NCBI GenBank assembly: GCA_047621665.1
Contig: JBLHMB010000004.1
Location: 62,001-126,000 of the forward strand
Reading direction: 5' to 3'
DNA length: 64,000 bases
Origin: Actimicrobium sp047621665
GTDB taxonomy: Bacteria > Pseudomonadota > Gammaproteobacteria > Burkholderiales > Burkholderiaceae_D
Part shown: piece after piece, positions 43,470-53,745 of the stretch
Position numbering within the stretch: the first letter of the stretch is position 1
Layout of the letters: every line of letters begins with the position of its first letter
Translations under genes and position numbers: made by a program
Notes under the pieces: model-generated
Seen by the model: only the letters and a program-made list of their open reading frames with translations
The model's database searches: none
What the model was told of the DNA's origin: nothing

Positions 43470-44054
43470 ATGAGCATGTCCGATATCGAGGTGGTACCCG
43501 CACATACGGATCAGATTGGGCGGAGTTATCGCAAGCCGGATGCAGCAGCGCGACGTCAACGCATGCGCGATTTTCAGTCGCAATTGGCAGTGCGGATGCA
43601 GGAGGCGCGTACTAGTGTGCGCAAACAGACCCGCCAGTTAGGCTTGCAGATCGGGCCCGAGCATTGCTTGTTGAGCCTGCGTGAGGCCGGCGAAATTGTT
43701 ACTGTCGGTACGATAGCCCCGGTGCCGTTGACGCATCCGTGGTTTCTCGGGTTAGCCAACGTGCGCGGCAACCTGATCAGTGTGGTGGATCTGGCGCAGC
43801 TATGCGGCCATGGCGTCACGGTCATCGACAAGCAGGCGCGCATCATTGCGTTCGGATCGTCACTGTCTTTCAATGGTGCCGTATTGGTGTCGCGTGTGAT
43901 GGGTTTGCGGGACGTCGCCGCGATGACATTACAGAGCACTGGCGTCGGTCACGAAGCAGTATGTTTCTACCGCGATGCGGAGGGTATTGTGTGGCGGCAA
44001 CTCGATGTATCCGCGCTCATCGCGGACCCGCAATTTCTTCAAGTTGGTTCATGA
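43470..44054 (+). CDS. pilI: PilI-type CheW-like coupling protein
   Basis: Protein of 194 residues whose central and C-terminal part has the CheW fold: VTVGTIAPVPLTHPWFLGLANVRGNLISVVDLAQL and the second half ending in RQLDVSALIADPQFLQVG. It should link the receptor PilJ to the kinase ChpA. The basic N-terminus of about 55 residues (with MRDFQSQLAVRMQEARTS) is longer than in standard CheW. Either ATG at 43470 or 43476 may be used. Confidence 0.9.
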   Translation: MSMSDIEVVPAHTDQIGRSYRKPDAAARRQRMRDFQSQLAVRMQEARTSVRKQTRQLGLQIGPEHCLLSLREAGEIVTVGTIAPVPLTHPWFLGLANVRGNLISVVDLAQLCGHGVTVIDKQARIIAFGSSLSFNGAVLVSRVMGLRDVAAMTLQSTGVGHEAVCFYRDAEGIVWRQLDVSALIADPQFLQVGS

Positions 44055-44107
44055 TGGCCGGGACATCGGCGCACCGTTACTAAAAACAGGATTGAGGAGA
44101 CCCGTTA

Positions 44108-46327
44108 ATGGCATTTAAGCTTCCCTTATTTTCTGGCCAAACAGCCGGTGCGGACCCGCTGACCCAGTCGACAACATCCCGGGAGTCCGGTCAGAACGCG
44201 ACCTTTATCGGTGATGTGCTCGAAAATCGCGGTGACATTTCGTTGCCGTTAATTGGCAGTTTGCCGCTGCAAGAACAGGTTCGCGTGCTGTTTTTGCTGA
44301 TGGCGGCGTCACTGGTGGCCGTCGGAGTATTCGTCTTCCTCAACGCCAGCTATTCGATACAGACCTCGGCGAAGAATCAGATTGCCGGCGATGCGTTGAT
44401 GCATACGCAGCGTTTGGGCAAGGCTGCTCCGAATGCTGTTCAGGGTAATCTTCAGGCCTTCAGTCAGCTCGACGAGTCGCGCGTCGACTTCAATCGCGAC
44501 CTTGACGTGCTGAGTAACGGCGGTATGTTCCAGGGGCTGAGCGTCCACAGTCCGGACGCGACGATGGCACCACTTCTCGAACAGACCCGGCAGCTCTGGA
44601 GCAATACCGACAAGGCGGCAGCCACTATTCTCAAGCTCAAGAAAGAGCTATCCGGATTCGGTGCGACACTCCGGCAACTCAACACGTTGTCGCCCGGCTT
44701 GCTCGAACTGACTGAACAGATTTCGTCGCTGAAGGTACAGGGTGGTGCCTCGCCACGCGAAATCTCCGCCTCCGGTCAACTGGTCATGCTGACACAGCGC
44801 CTGGGCCGCAGCGCCAACGAATTTCTGACCTCCGAAGGGGTTAATCCAGAAACCGCATTCCTGCTCGGCAAAGATGTCAATACGTTCCGGGACATCACTG
44901 ACGGTTTTCTCAATGGCAGCGAGGTGTTGCGGCTGGGTGCCACGCGCGATAAGGATGCGCGTGACAAATTGCTTGAACTGAAGGCGATGTTTGTAACGTA
45001 TCAGGGTGCGGTCTCGACGATTCTCGCTAACTTGCAAAATTTCATCGCCGCCAAGCAAGCCGAGCAATTGATCTTCAATGAAAATGAAAATCTCAAGCAG
45101 CGCGTCAGTTTGCTGCAGCAGTCCTACCGGGATCGGCAGGCCACGCAGGCCTGGCTGCTGTATGCGATGGTCTTGAGTGCTTTGCTGGCAGTGACGGCGG
45201 CGGTCGGGATTGCCCTGGTACTGCTGCAGGACAGCCGAAACAGACGTAAGGACTCCGATGTACAGCGCCGGCAAGCTGAATTGCAGCGGTTCGAGGCCGA
45301 ACGACAGCAGGAAGAAGCCCGTAGCTCAAATGATCAGAATCAGGCGGCCATCCTGCGCCTGATGAACGAACTGCAGGAAGTCGCCGATGGCGACCTGACC
45401 GTACAAGCCACCGTCTCCGAAGATATTACCGGCGCCATTGCCGATTCAGTCAACTACACTGTCGAAGAACTGCGTGGACTGGTCGGGCGCGTCACCGACA
45501 CTGCCGCACAAGTGACCTCGGCATCGAACCAGGCCCAGCAAATTTCGACGGCACTGCTCAGTGCATCACAACGTCAGTCGCGCGAAATTCAGGAGACCGG
45601 CCAGGCCGTGCTCGACATGGCATTGCAAATTACTGATGTCTCAAAATCGGCGAATGAGTCGGCCGACGTCGCGCGGCAGTCAGTGAGTGCCGCTGACGAA
45701 GGCGCGCAAGCGGTCGAGAATGCCATCAAGGGTATGCACGAAATTCGCGAGCAAATTCAGGAGACCTCGAAGCGCATCAAGCGCCTTGGCGAGTCTTCGC
45801 AAGAGATCGGTGAGATCACCGAGCTGATTTCGGATATCACCGAACAAACCAACGTACTCGCGCTCAATGCGGCAATTCAGGCTGCTTCGGCTGGCGAGGC
45901 GGGACGTGGTTTTTCGGTCGTGGCAGAAGAGGTGCAGCGTCTGGCCGAGCGCTCGGGTGAAGCGACCAAGCAGATCGGCGCGCTGGTGCGGACCATTCAG
46001 ACCGATACGCATGATGCGGTGGCCGCCATGGAAAAGTCGACTCAGGGCGTTGTTGAAGGAGCACGACTGTCGGATGCGGCCGGTGCTGCCTTGTCCGATA
46101 TCCGGCGCGTCTCGAACCGGCTGGCAGAACTGATTCAGGGTATTTCGCACTCGACCGAGCAGCAGGCCACCTCGGCCAATGGCGTGGTGCACAATATCCA
46201 GAACATCCTGAGCGTGACCGAACAAACCCAGCAAGGTACGCAGCAAACTGCTGCATCGATCCGCGAACTGGCAAGATTGGCCGAAGAACTGAAAAATTCG
46301 GTGTCGCGTTTCAGGGTCACGGCCTGA
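44108..46327 (+). CDS. pilJ: PilJ-type methyl-accepting receptor
   Basis: Transducer of 739 residues. A membrane helix near 58-80 and a second near 348-372 flank a periplasmic part with two PilJ-type four-helix domains (such as DALMHTQRLGKAAPNAVQGN and GQLVMLTQRLGRSANEF). A HAMP-like segment and the signalling coil follow; the hairpin tip DITEQTNVLALNAAIQAASAGE is intact. It probably senses surface contact or the pilus state. Placed between pilI and chpA; the long N-terminal cytoplasmic lead of about 55 residues is as in PilJ. Confidence 0.94.
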   Translation: MAFKLPLFSGQTAGADPLTQSTTSRESGQNATFIGDVLENRGDISLPLIGSLPLQEQVRVLFLLMAASLVAVGVFVFLNASYSIQTSAKNQIAGDALMHTQRLGKAAPNAVQGNLQAFSQLDESRVDFNRDLDVLSNGGMFQGLSVHSPDATMAPLLEQTRQLWSNTDKAAATILKLKKELSGFGATLRQLNTLSPGLLELTEQISSLKVQGGASPREISASGQLVMLTQRLGRSANEFLTSEGVNPETAFLLGKDVNTFRDITDGFLNGSEVLRLGATRDKDARDKLLELKAMFVTYQGAVSTILANLQNFIAAKQAEQLIFNENENLKQRVSLLQQSYRDRQATQAWLLYAMVLSALLAVTAAVGIALVLLQDSRNRRKDSDVQRRQAELQRFEAERQQEEARSSNDQNQAAILRLMNELQEVADGDLTVQATVSEDITGAIADSVNYTVEELRGLVGRVTDTAAQVTSASNQAQQISTALLSASQRQSREIQETGQAVLDMALQITDVSKSANESADVARQSVSAADEGAQAVENAIKGMHEIREQIQETSKRIKRLGESSQEIGEITELISDITEQTNVLALNAAIQAASAGEAGRGFSVVAEEVQRLAERSGEATKQIGALVRTIQTDTHDAVAAMEKSTQGVVEGARLSDAAGAALSDIRRVSNRLAELIQGISHSTEQQATSANGVVHNIQNILSVTEQTQQGTQQTAASIRELARLAEELKNSVSRFRVTA

Positions 46328-46402
46328 GCGACTCCGAATCAACGATGTTGACGAGACGTTCTTCATAGGACAGATCGCTTTTTGAATTCCCGCGAGGTAG
46401 TC

Positions 46403-49400
46403 ATGAGCTCCCAAAATAGTGTCACCGCACCAGGTGTGCGGGACAACTTCGATGCCGGATCGCTGTCCTGGATCATGGCGGAAATCCGTGAAGCGTTGGA
46501 CCAATCCAGAGCCACGTTGGTCGAGGCCATCCGTCAGGGCGACGATGCCCGTCCAATCACCTTGCGCCATGCCCGCGCTTTCCTGCACCAGGCCCATGGC
46601 GCCTTGCAGATAGTCGATATTGAAGGCGTCAGCCTGATTACTGAAACGGCCGAAGACTTGCTTGAACGGATGGAGTCCGGCCAGATAGCGGTCACGCCTC
46701 AAGCGGTACAGGCGCTCGACAATGCTTATCAGGCATTGCTGGCCTATCTGGATGAGTTGCTGACGGGAGTCCCGCAACAGCCGGTGCGGTTGTTCCCGTA
46801 TTACCGTGCGTTGCTTGAATTGCGCGGGACCGAACGGATCCATCCTGCTGATCTGTTCTTTCCGAACCTGGCGGTGCGTCCGCAACCAGTGCTGGCCGGC
46901 GTTGCCGGTGCGGCGCCGGTCAATTACCCCCAGCTGCGTAAGCGTTTCGAGATCGCTTTGCTGTCGTTCCTGAAAAAATCGGACCAGCCGGCGCTGACCA
47001 GCGTGTCCGACATGCTGGACCTTGTCGGACTGATCGAGCAGGCGCAGCTGACGCCGCAGACACGTAATTTCTGGTGGGTGCTGCGGGCATTCGCCGAGGG
47101 TGTGGCCGCCGGCCAGATTCCGGCTGAACGGTATGTCAAGCAACTGTTTGCGCGGATTAACCTGCAAATTCGCCGCCTCAGCGAAGGATCGGCCAGCATC
47201 GCTGAACGCCTGATGTGTGATGCGTTATTCTTTATTGCCCGCATCGAACAACCGTCGACGCTGGCGCAACAGGTGCACCAGGCCTACCAGCTCGAGGGAC
47301 GGGTGCCCCGGGACTATGCCCGGCCGAGATATACCGCCGTTGACAGCGACGCCTTGCAGCAGGCACGTGAACATCTGACCCACGCCAAGCAATTATGGAA
47401 TCGTATCGCTGCCGGCGATGCCAGTATGTCGACCGCTTTCGAGGATGATATGCATCATCTGGCCGCGGCGGGTAGCCGGCTGGGCGTGCCGGCGCTGGCC
47501 AAGTTTCTGGGTGAATTCAACGGAATCACGCGGCATGCGGCGCACAGTCGACCTGGCGATCAACTCGGCCTCGACGTCGCGACCTGTTTGCTGTTCGTTG
47601 ATAACGCGCTGGCCAACCTGACTTGCCTCGATGAGCACTTTGCGCTGCGTGCCGATGCGTTGAGTGCGCGTCTGCTATCGCTGGTGGCAGGTGATGCGCT
47701 TCCCCCCGCTGATAGTTGGCTCGACGATATGTCGCGTCAGGCGCAGCAACGCCATACCATGACCGTGCTGGCGATCGAGATGCAATCGAATCTGCGGCAG
47801 GTTGAAAAAACCCTCGAAGACTATTTCCGTGACCCGAACGAACGCGCCGGTCTGCCGTCGCTTGGTGGTCTGTTGCACCAGATCGGTGGTGCGCTCGCGG
47901 TACTTGATCAACCTGAAGCGACGCGCGCGGTGCAGCATGTCGAACAGGCGGTGCAGGCTTTTGTTGACAGTCCAGCCGGGGGAGACCCGGACATAGCGGC
48001 GTATTCGGCGGTGGCGCAAAACATCGGCGCGCTGAGTTTTTTCATCGAGACGCTGCAATTACATTCCGATGCGGCAAAGAGTGGTTTTCGGTTCGATGAA
48101 GCGCAAGGTATTTTTCGTGCCGAAATGACCGGAAAAAAGCCAGCGCCTGAGCAGGTATCGGTACATGAAGGGGGCACGTTGTTACACCCCGATCATGCCT
48201 TTGCTCAGGCGAGCCTTAATGCCGATGTGCTTGAAAGTAAGCAGGATTTTTCCGACCTGCCAGCCGTGCCGGAAGCTGCCACGGTCGAACAGGAAATGCG
48301 TCAGCACCAGCAGTATTCAGCCGACCTGGCGGCGGCGCTGAGCAAACAACCGGATGATCCTGCATTACAGAAAAAGTTGCGTGAAGTGCTGTTGCAGGTT
48401 CAGCGCGATGCACGCCTGCTCGACCATCATGAAGCTGGCATCCGGGCCGCAGCGGCGCTTGCGTTACTGGGACAACCTGACTTCGTCGCCGCGTCCGGCG
48501 CGCTAACCGGATTGTTGCCTGGCGGTGCAGTGGTGGCGGCAGATTCCGTGACGACAGGTGCTGCCGTTGAGCCGGTTGCCCCGGGCGAGCCAGCGCCACA
48601 GACCGAGGCCGCCGTCGATGCCGAACTGCTGGAAATATTTCTTGGCGAGGCCGCTGAGGTGCTGGCGGCCGTGCGCGCGACGCTACCGCAATTACATGTC
48701 GATCCGTACGATAACCTGCAACTGGCCACCTTGCGGCGCGGTTTTCATACGCTCAAGGGCAGCGGTCGCATGGTCGGCCTGGATGCACTCGGCAATGCCG
48801 CATGGAGTATCGAGAAAGTCCTCAATCGTTGCATTGCCGACGAAACAGGCGGCACCCCGGACTTGCTCGTCTTAGTTGATCAGGCGGAACAACTGCTCAC
48901 TGCATGGGTGGGCGAACTGAGTGCCGGCGCCCATTCGGAACGTGACGGCTTGGCGCTGATCGATGCCGCACAGCGTCTGCTGGACGGCCCGCCCCTGCCG
49001 GCCGATGTGATCCCGGAAGACGATGGGGTCGTGTTTGTCGAAGCGGTGTCTGAGGACGATGCTATTGCCCCGCTTGAGGACAGGCCGGAAGCGTCTGTAA
49101 CGCCGGTTGCAATTGCCGGCGGGGGTGAAGTCATTGCCTTTCCGGTCGCGCCGGCACCATCGCGTGACGATAGTATCCGGCGCATCGGCGACCTCGATAT
49201 CAGCATGAACCTGCACAGCATCTATCTGGCTGAAACCGATGAGTTGGTGCGCGTGCTGTCGCATGATCTCGCCGAATGGCGGCATGAACCCGAGCGACGC
49301 GTGTCAATCCATTCGGTGCACGCGGCCCATTCGCTGGCGGGCAGCTCTGCTACAGTTGGCTTCAAGGCGATGCAGGAACTGGCCCACGGGCTGGAAAACA

Positions 49401-51982
49401 TCCTGCAACTCCTGGCGCGCAAAAGTGTTGTGATGGAGCCCGCCGATTTCGACCAGATCGCACAATGTCTGGTGTTGATGAAAAGTATGCTGCAAGAGTT
49501 TGCGCTGGGCGACCTGCCGTTGCCACAGCCGGTCCAGCTCAATTTGCTGGCGGCGCTGTTGCATGACCTTGATAGCCGTATCGCTGTGAGCGTTCCGGTT
49601 GATGCCGATACCGGAGAACTAGCCAATGAGACGGATGAAGCGGCCGTGCCGGCGCTCCCTGTTGCCATGTCAGTCCGGGACGAACTGGACACTGATTTGC
49701 TGCCGGTTTTCATCGAAGAAGGAAATGATCTCCTGCCGCAAATGGGTGCCGCGCTGCGCGCCTGGCAAGAATCGCTGACCAGCACCACGCTGCCGCAACC
49801 GGTGCTACGCCTGCTCCACACGCTCAAGGGGAGTGCCCGTATGGCCGGCGCGATGCAGCTCGGTCAATACCTGCACGATACAGAAAGTCAGGTGGAAACT
49901 CTGCTGCACGGTGGTCATCCGGATCACGCTGCACTGGATGCGCTGCTGGCGCGACACGACCACAGCTTGTCGCTGTTCGAGCAGCTGCAAAATACGGCAG
50001 CCTTGCCGGTGGCCGGGTTGCCGGTTCCCGATCGGGAAGTCGCCGATACGATTGCGCCGTTGCCGTTGCCAATGCCAATGTCCGGTGCCGATCAGGCGAC
50101 ATTGCCTTCCGCCAGTGCCGCCAGTGCCGCCAGTGCCGCCAGTGCCGCGCCGATGGTGCGCGTACGGGCCGACATTCTCGACCGTCTGGTCAACCAGGCG
50201 GGCGAAGTAGCGATCTCCCGATCCCGACTGGAAACCGGAGTGGATACGTTGCGTCAATCACTGGTTGAGCTGAGCGACAACGTCGCCCGCCTGAGGGAAC
50301 AATTGCGCGAAATTGAATTGCAGGCCGACAGCCAGATCGCTTCCAAGATGGCGCAATCGACTGATGGAGCATTCGATCCGCTCGAATTTGATCGCTACAC
50401 ACGCTTGCAGGAGCTCACCCGGATGATGGCCGAGAGCGTCGGCGATGTCGCCTCGGTCCAGCAAAACCTGAATCGTACCGTCGACCAGGCCAGTATCGAT
50501 CTGGTCACACAGGCGCGTCTCACACGGGAGTTGCAGCAAGATCTGATGCGGGTGCGCATGGTGCCGTTTTCCAGTATTTCCGAGCGGCTTTACCGCGTGA
50601 CACGCCAGGCATCGAAGGAAGTCGACAAGCGCGTCAACCTCGATATCCGTGGCGGAGGTGTCGAGATTGATCGCGGGGTGCTGGAAAAAATGGTGGGTCC
50701 GTTCGAACATCTGCTGCGCAATGCCATCGTCCACGGCATTGAGAGCCGTGAACAGCGGCGTGCCGCCGGCAAGAGCGAAACCGGTGAGCTGCGCGTCGAA
50801 ATCCGGCAGGAAGGTAATGAGGTCGTGTTGCAATTTACCGATGATGGTCGCGGGCTGGATCTGCAACGTATCCGCAGCAAGGCGCAGGCCACCGGCTTGT
50901 TGCCACCCGAGCGCGAGCTCGCCGACGCCGAATTGACAGACCTGATTTTTAATCCGGGTTTTTCGACTGCAGCGGAAGTCACCGAGCTGGCCGGGCGTGG
51001 CATTGGTATGGACGTGGTGCGCTCCGAGGCCGGTAGTCTCGGCGGCCGGATCGCAATCGACTCGCAAGCAGGACGGGGCGCGCAATTTACGATTCATCTG
51101 CCGCTCACCCTGGCAGTGACACAAGTCGTTATCGTACGGACTGGCGAAAAGACGTATGCGGTGCCCTCAGTGCTGGTCGAACAGGTGCAGCAACTCAAGG
51201 CAACCGCGTTGGCCGGTGCTTACAACGAGGGAGCGGTCCAATGGCAAGGTCAGCGCGTACCGTTATTCTATTTGCCGACTTTACTGGGCGATCGCCAGAC
51301 CGTCGCAGTGACCCAGCAATACTCGCCGCTGATCATTTTGCGCAGCGGTAACGACCGGGTTGCGATCCATGTCGATGACATTCAAGGTAATCGCGAGGTG
51401 GTCGTCAAGAATATCGGTCCGCAACTCGCGCGCATGGTCGGGATTGCCGGCGCCACCGTACTGGGTTCCGGCGAGATCGTCCTGATCCTCAATCCGGTCC
51501 CGTTGGCGCAACGCGTGCTGCTCGACGCGACGCGCACGCCGGTCGTCGACAGCGTCGGTGCCGTTGCCGACACGCACCAGGCGATACAGGGTTTGCAGTC
51601 ACAGCCGATTGTGATGGTGGTCGATGATTCGTTGACGGTGCGGCGTGTCACGCAACGCTTGCTCGAGCGCGAAAGCTATCAAGTGGTACTGGCCAAGGAC
51701 GGCATCGATGCGCTCGAAAAATTACAGTCAATTACGCCGGACATCATGCTGGTCGATATCGAGATGCCGCGCATGGACGGCTTCGACCTGACACGCAATG
51801 TCCGCGGTGATGAGCGGACCCGGCATATCCCGATCATCATGATCACTTCGCGTACGGCATCCAAGCACCGCAACTACGCGATGGAGCTGGGTGTGGATGC
51901 ATACCTCGGCAAGCCGTATCAGGAAGCTGATCTGCTGGCCGAGATCAATGAGTTTCTGGACCGGAAAGTGGCCGGTGGCTGA
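46403..51982 (+). CDS. chpA: ChpA-type hybrid histidine kinase of the type IV pilus system
   Basis: Giant CheA-like kinase of 1859 residues, shorter than Pseudomonas ChpA (2472). Three recognisable phosphotransfer domains have His782 (FHTLKGSG), His976 (HSLAGSS) and His1139 (LHTLKGSA); an N-terminal degenerate one (LHQAHGALQ) and other helical regions are present too. Dimerisation and ATPase domains follow (HLLRNAIVHGIESREQRR near 1441; FTDDGRGLDLQ; GRGIGMDVVR), then a CheW domain (QVVIVRTGEKTYAVPS) and a receiver (MVVDDSLTVRR; Asp near 1784 in LVDIEMPRMDG). ATG at 46403 has GAGG 5 nt upstream. No methyltransferase or methylesterase gene follows. Confidence 0.95.
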   Translation: MSSQNSVTAPGVRDNFDAGSLSWIMAEIREALDQSRATLVEAIRQGDDARPITLRHARAFLHQAHGALQIVDIEGVSLITETAEDLLERMESGQIAVTPQAVQALDNAYQALLAYLDELLTGVPQQPVRLFPYYRALLELRGTERIHPADLFFPNLAVRPQPVLAGVAGAAPVNYPQLRKRFEIALLSFLKKSDQPALTSVSDMLDLVGLIEQAQLTPQTRNFWWVLRAFAEGVAAGQIPAERYVKQLFARINLQIRRLSEGSASIAERLMCDALFFIARIEQPSTLAQQVHQAYQLEGRVPRDYARPRYTAVDSDALQQAREHLTHAKQLWNRIAAGDASMSTAFEDDMHHLAAAGSRLGVPALAKFLGEFNGITRHAAHSRPGDQLGLDVATCLLFVDNALANLTCLDEHFALRADALSARLLSLVAGDALPPADSWLDDMSRQAQQRHTMTVLAIEMQSNLRQVEKTLEDYFRDPNERAGLPSLGGLLHQIGGALAVLDQPEATRAVQHVEQAVQAFVDSPAGGDPDIAAYSAVAQNIGALSFFIETLQLHSDAAKSGFRFDEAQGIFRAEMTGKKPAPEQVSVHEGGTLLHPDHAFAQASLNADVLESKQDFSDLPAVPEAATVEQEMRQHQQYSADLAAALSKQPDDPALQKKLREVLLQVQRDARLLDHHEAGIRAAAALALLGQPDFVAASGALTGLLPGGAVVAADSVTTGAAVEPVAPGEPAPQTEAAVDAELLEIFLGEAAEVLAAVRATLPQLHVDPYDNLQLATLRRGFHTLKGSGRMVGLDALGNAAWSIEKVLNRCIADETGGTPDLLVLVDQAEQLLTAWVGELSAGAHSERDGLALIDAAQRLLDGPPLPADVIPEDDGVVFVEAVSEDDAIAPLEDRPEASVTPVAIAGGGEVIAFPVAPAPSRDDSIRRIGDLDISMNLHSIYLAETDELVRVLSHDLAEWRHEPERRVSIHSVHAAHSLAGSSATVGFKAMQELAHGLENILQLLARKSVVMEPADFDQIAQCLVLMKSMLQEFALGDLPLPQPVQLNLLAALLHDLDSRIAVSVPVDADTGELANETDEAAVPALPVAMSVRDELDTDLLPVFIEEGNDLLPQMGAALRAWQESLTSTTLPQPVLRLLHTLKGSARMAGAMQLGQYLHDTESQVETLLHGGHPDHAALDALLARHDHSLSLFEQLQNTAALPVAGLPVPDREVADTIAPLPLPMPMSGADQATLPSASAASAASAASAAPMVRVRADILDRLVNQAGEVAISRSRLETGVDTLRQSLVELSDNVARLREQLREIELQADSQIASKMAQSTDGAFDPLEFDRYTRLQELTRMMAESVGDVASVQQNLNRTVDQASIDLVTQARLTRELQQDLMRVRMVPFSSISERLYRVTRQASKEVDKRVNLDIRGGGVEIDRGVLEKMVGPFEHLLRNAIVHGIESREQRRAAGKSETGELRVEIRQEGNEVVLQFTDDGRGLDLQRIRSKAQATGLLPPERELADAELTDLIFNPGFSTAAEVTELAGRGIGMDVVRSEAGSLGGRIAIDSQAGRGAQFTIHLPLTLAVTQVVIVRTGEKTYAVPSVLVEQVQQLKATALAGAYNEGAVQWQGQRVPLFYLPTLLGDRQTVAVTQQYSPLIILRSGNDRVAIHVDDIQGNREVVVKNIGPQLARMVGIAGATVLGSGEIVLILNPVPLAQRVLLDATRTPVVDSVGAVADTHQAIQGLQSQPIVMVVDDSLTVRRVTQRLLERESYQVVLAKDGIDALEKLQSITPDIMLVDIEMPRMDGFDLTRNVRGDERTRHIPIIMITSRTASKHRNYAMELGVDAYLGKPYQEADLLAEINEFLDRKVAGG
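50111..50146. repeat. Nine-bp repeat (GCCAGTGCC)4 in the chpA linker
   Basis: Four perfect copies encode repeated Ala-Ser-Ala in the linker between the last phosphotransfer domain and the dimerisation domain. The unit is a multiple of three, so copy changes alter linker length only. Confidence 0.7.
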
Positions 51983-52048
51983 CCGGTTGTTTTGAATTGC
52001 ACAGACGCACTTGTCATCATTGCCAAGTCCAATCAATGCTCCCGGCTG

Positions 52049-53563
52049 TCAATCCGCATCCGGCGCTGCATCCGTCACAGCCACCTTCTTGACGACCGCA
52101 TAACGCGCCAGCGTTTGCTTGCGCGCTACGTCATGCGCGATCACGGGATACGGATAATTGACGCCCAGTTCGACTCCCGCGTGGTCGAGTTCCATTTTCG
52201 TCAGCAGCCACGGTGCATGAAGTTGCTTGTTGCCGAGTTGCGCCAGTTGCGGCAGGTAGCGGCGGATAAAGCGACCGTCGGTGTCGAATTTTTCAGATTG
52301 GGTAATCGGATTAAAAATACGAAAGTACGGTTGCGCATCGCAGCCCGATGACGAAGCCCATTGCCAGCCGCCATTGTTGGCCGAGAGGTCAAAGTCGATC
52401 AGTTTTTCGGCGAAATAGGCTTCGCCGCGACGCCAGTCGATGCCGAGGTCCTTGATTAAAAAACAGGCAGTGACCATACGCAACCGATTATGCATGTAAC
52501 CGGTCTGGTTGATCTGCGCCATCGCCGCATCGACCAGCGGATAGCCGGTCCGGCCGTCACACCACGCCTGGAACAGCGCATCGGCAGCCGGACCGGTTTC
52601 CCAGCGGATCGCATCGTAGTCACGCTTGAACGCGCCGCGCACGACATGCGGATGATGCTGCAGGATCATGAAATAAAAATCACGCCAGACCAGCTCGGCC
52701 AGCCACGTGTTGGCGCCGCTGGCGTCAGCCACAATGTGCGCCGCTTCACAAGCGCGTCGGGCTAGATGGCGGATCGACACGGTACCAAAGCGCAAATGCA
52801 CCGACAGGTAAGACGGTCCCTTGATGGCCGGAAAATCCCGTATCTGCTTGTATTTGTCGATGCGCTCCATGAAATTATCGACCAGTTGCTGACCACCGTG
52901 CATGCCGGTCGGAATATTCAATTGTGCAAAATTCGATGGCGCAAAACCGAGTTCGGCCAGCGTCGGCATTACGTGGGGTATCGGACTGACGGCAAGGCGT
53001 TCGGCCAACGTCTCGACCGGATAGGCACGCACGTGCTCATCGGAACTATCGAATTGCAATTGCCTGAGCCAGGCATTTTTGTACGGCGTAAAGACCGAGA
53101 ACGGTTTGCCCGCCAACGACAGGACTTCGTCCTTTTCAAACACCACCTGATCCTTGTAACTGTGCAGCGCAATGTCGTGCTGTTGCAGCGCGCTGGCAAT
53201 GGCGGCATCGCGCACGATGGCTTGCGGTTCGTAGTCATGATTGATGAAAACTGCCTCGACCTCGAGTTCGCGCGCCAGCGCCGGAATGGCGTCGGCGGCA
53301 CGGGCATGGCGCACGATCAGCGCACCGCCGAGCTTGACCAGTTCCTCGTGCAACTCGATCAGACTGGCATGCAGGAACTCGATGCGGCGGTCTTGCCCGG
53401 GCAAGTGCTGCAGGATGTCGCTATCGAAAATGAAGACGCAAAACACGGCACGGCTTTGGCTGAGGGCATGGTGTAACGCGGCCTGGTCGAAGACGCGCAG
53501 GTCGCGCCGGAACCAGAGGAGTGAACGGGAATACGGCAAGTCGGGCAGGGAGGCAGTGGTCAT
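52049..53563 (-). CDS. phrB: Deoxyribodipyrimidine photolyase
   Basis: Blue-light DNA repair enzyme of 504 residues of the CPD photolyase class I. Visible: SLLWFRRDLRVFDQAALHHAL at the start, the FAD-site region (TSLSVHLRFGTVSIR type: YLSVHLRFGTVSIRHLARR), RDFYFMILQHHPHV, GYPLVDAAMAQINQTGYMHNRLRMV and the C-terminal WQWASSSGCDAQPYFRIFNP. The Trp electron-transfer residues lie in the WR/WQW segments. Convergent with chpA across a 66-nt gap and divergent from yqgE. Confidence 0.95.
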   Translation of the reverse strand: MTTASLPDLPYSRSLLWFRRDLRVFDQAALHHALSQSRAVFCVFIFDSDILQHLPGQDRRIEFLHASLIELHEELVKLGGALIVRHARAADAIPALARELEVEAVFINHDYEPQAIVRDAAIASALQQHDIALHSYKDQVVFEKDEVLSLAGKPFSVFTPYKNAWLRQLQFDSSDEHVRAYPVETLAERLAVSPIPHVMPTLAELGFAPSNFAQLNIPTGMHGGQQLVDNFMERIDKYKQIRDFPAIKGPSYLSVHLRFGTVSIRHLARRACEAAHIVADASGANTWLAELVWRDFYFMILQHHPHVVRGAFKRDYDAIRWETGPAADALFQAWCDGRTGYPLVDAAMAQINQTGYMHNRLRMVTACFLIKDLGIDWRRGEAYFAEKLIDFDLSANNGGWQWASSSGCDAQPYFRIFNPITQSEKFDTDGRFIRRYLPQLAQLGNKQLHAPWLLTKMELDHAGVELGVNYPYPVIAHDVARKQTLARYAVVKKVAVTDAAPDAD

Positions 53564-53745
53564 GGAGGTCCGGGCGGAAATAATGGGCTGGCGCCATTAT
53601 CGTTGTTCTGCGCCGGGGCGTGCGGCTTCCTGTATGGAGCGCAATCGGTGCGCTCATTGGCGTCATCGTGGCGCGGGTTGCGAGCACGCCATTGCGTCAA
53701 TTTCCCCCTCCGGCATCCACTTCCGGCCCCCGCAAAGCTGCTAAA

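Noticed and set aside
45680..47167. Long antisense open frame over the end of pilJ and start of chpA
   Set aside because: The sense frames hold complete, motif-bearing proteins; the antisense product has no recognisable features.
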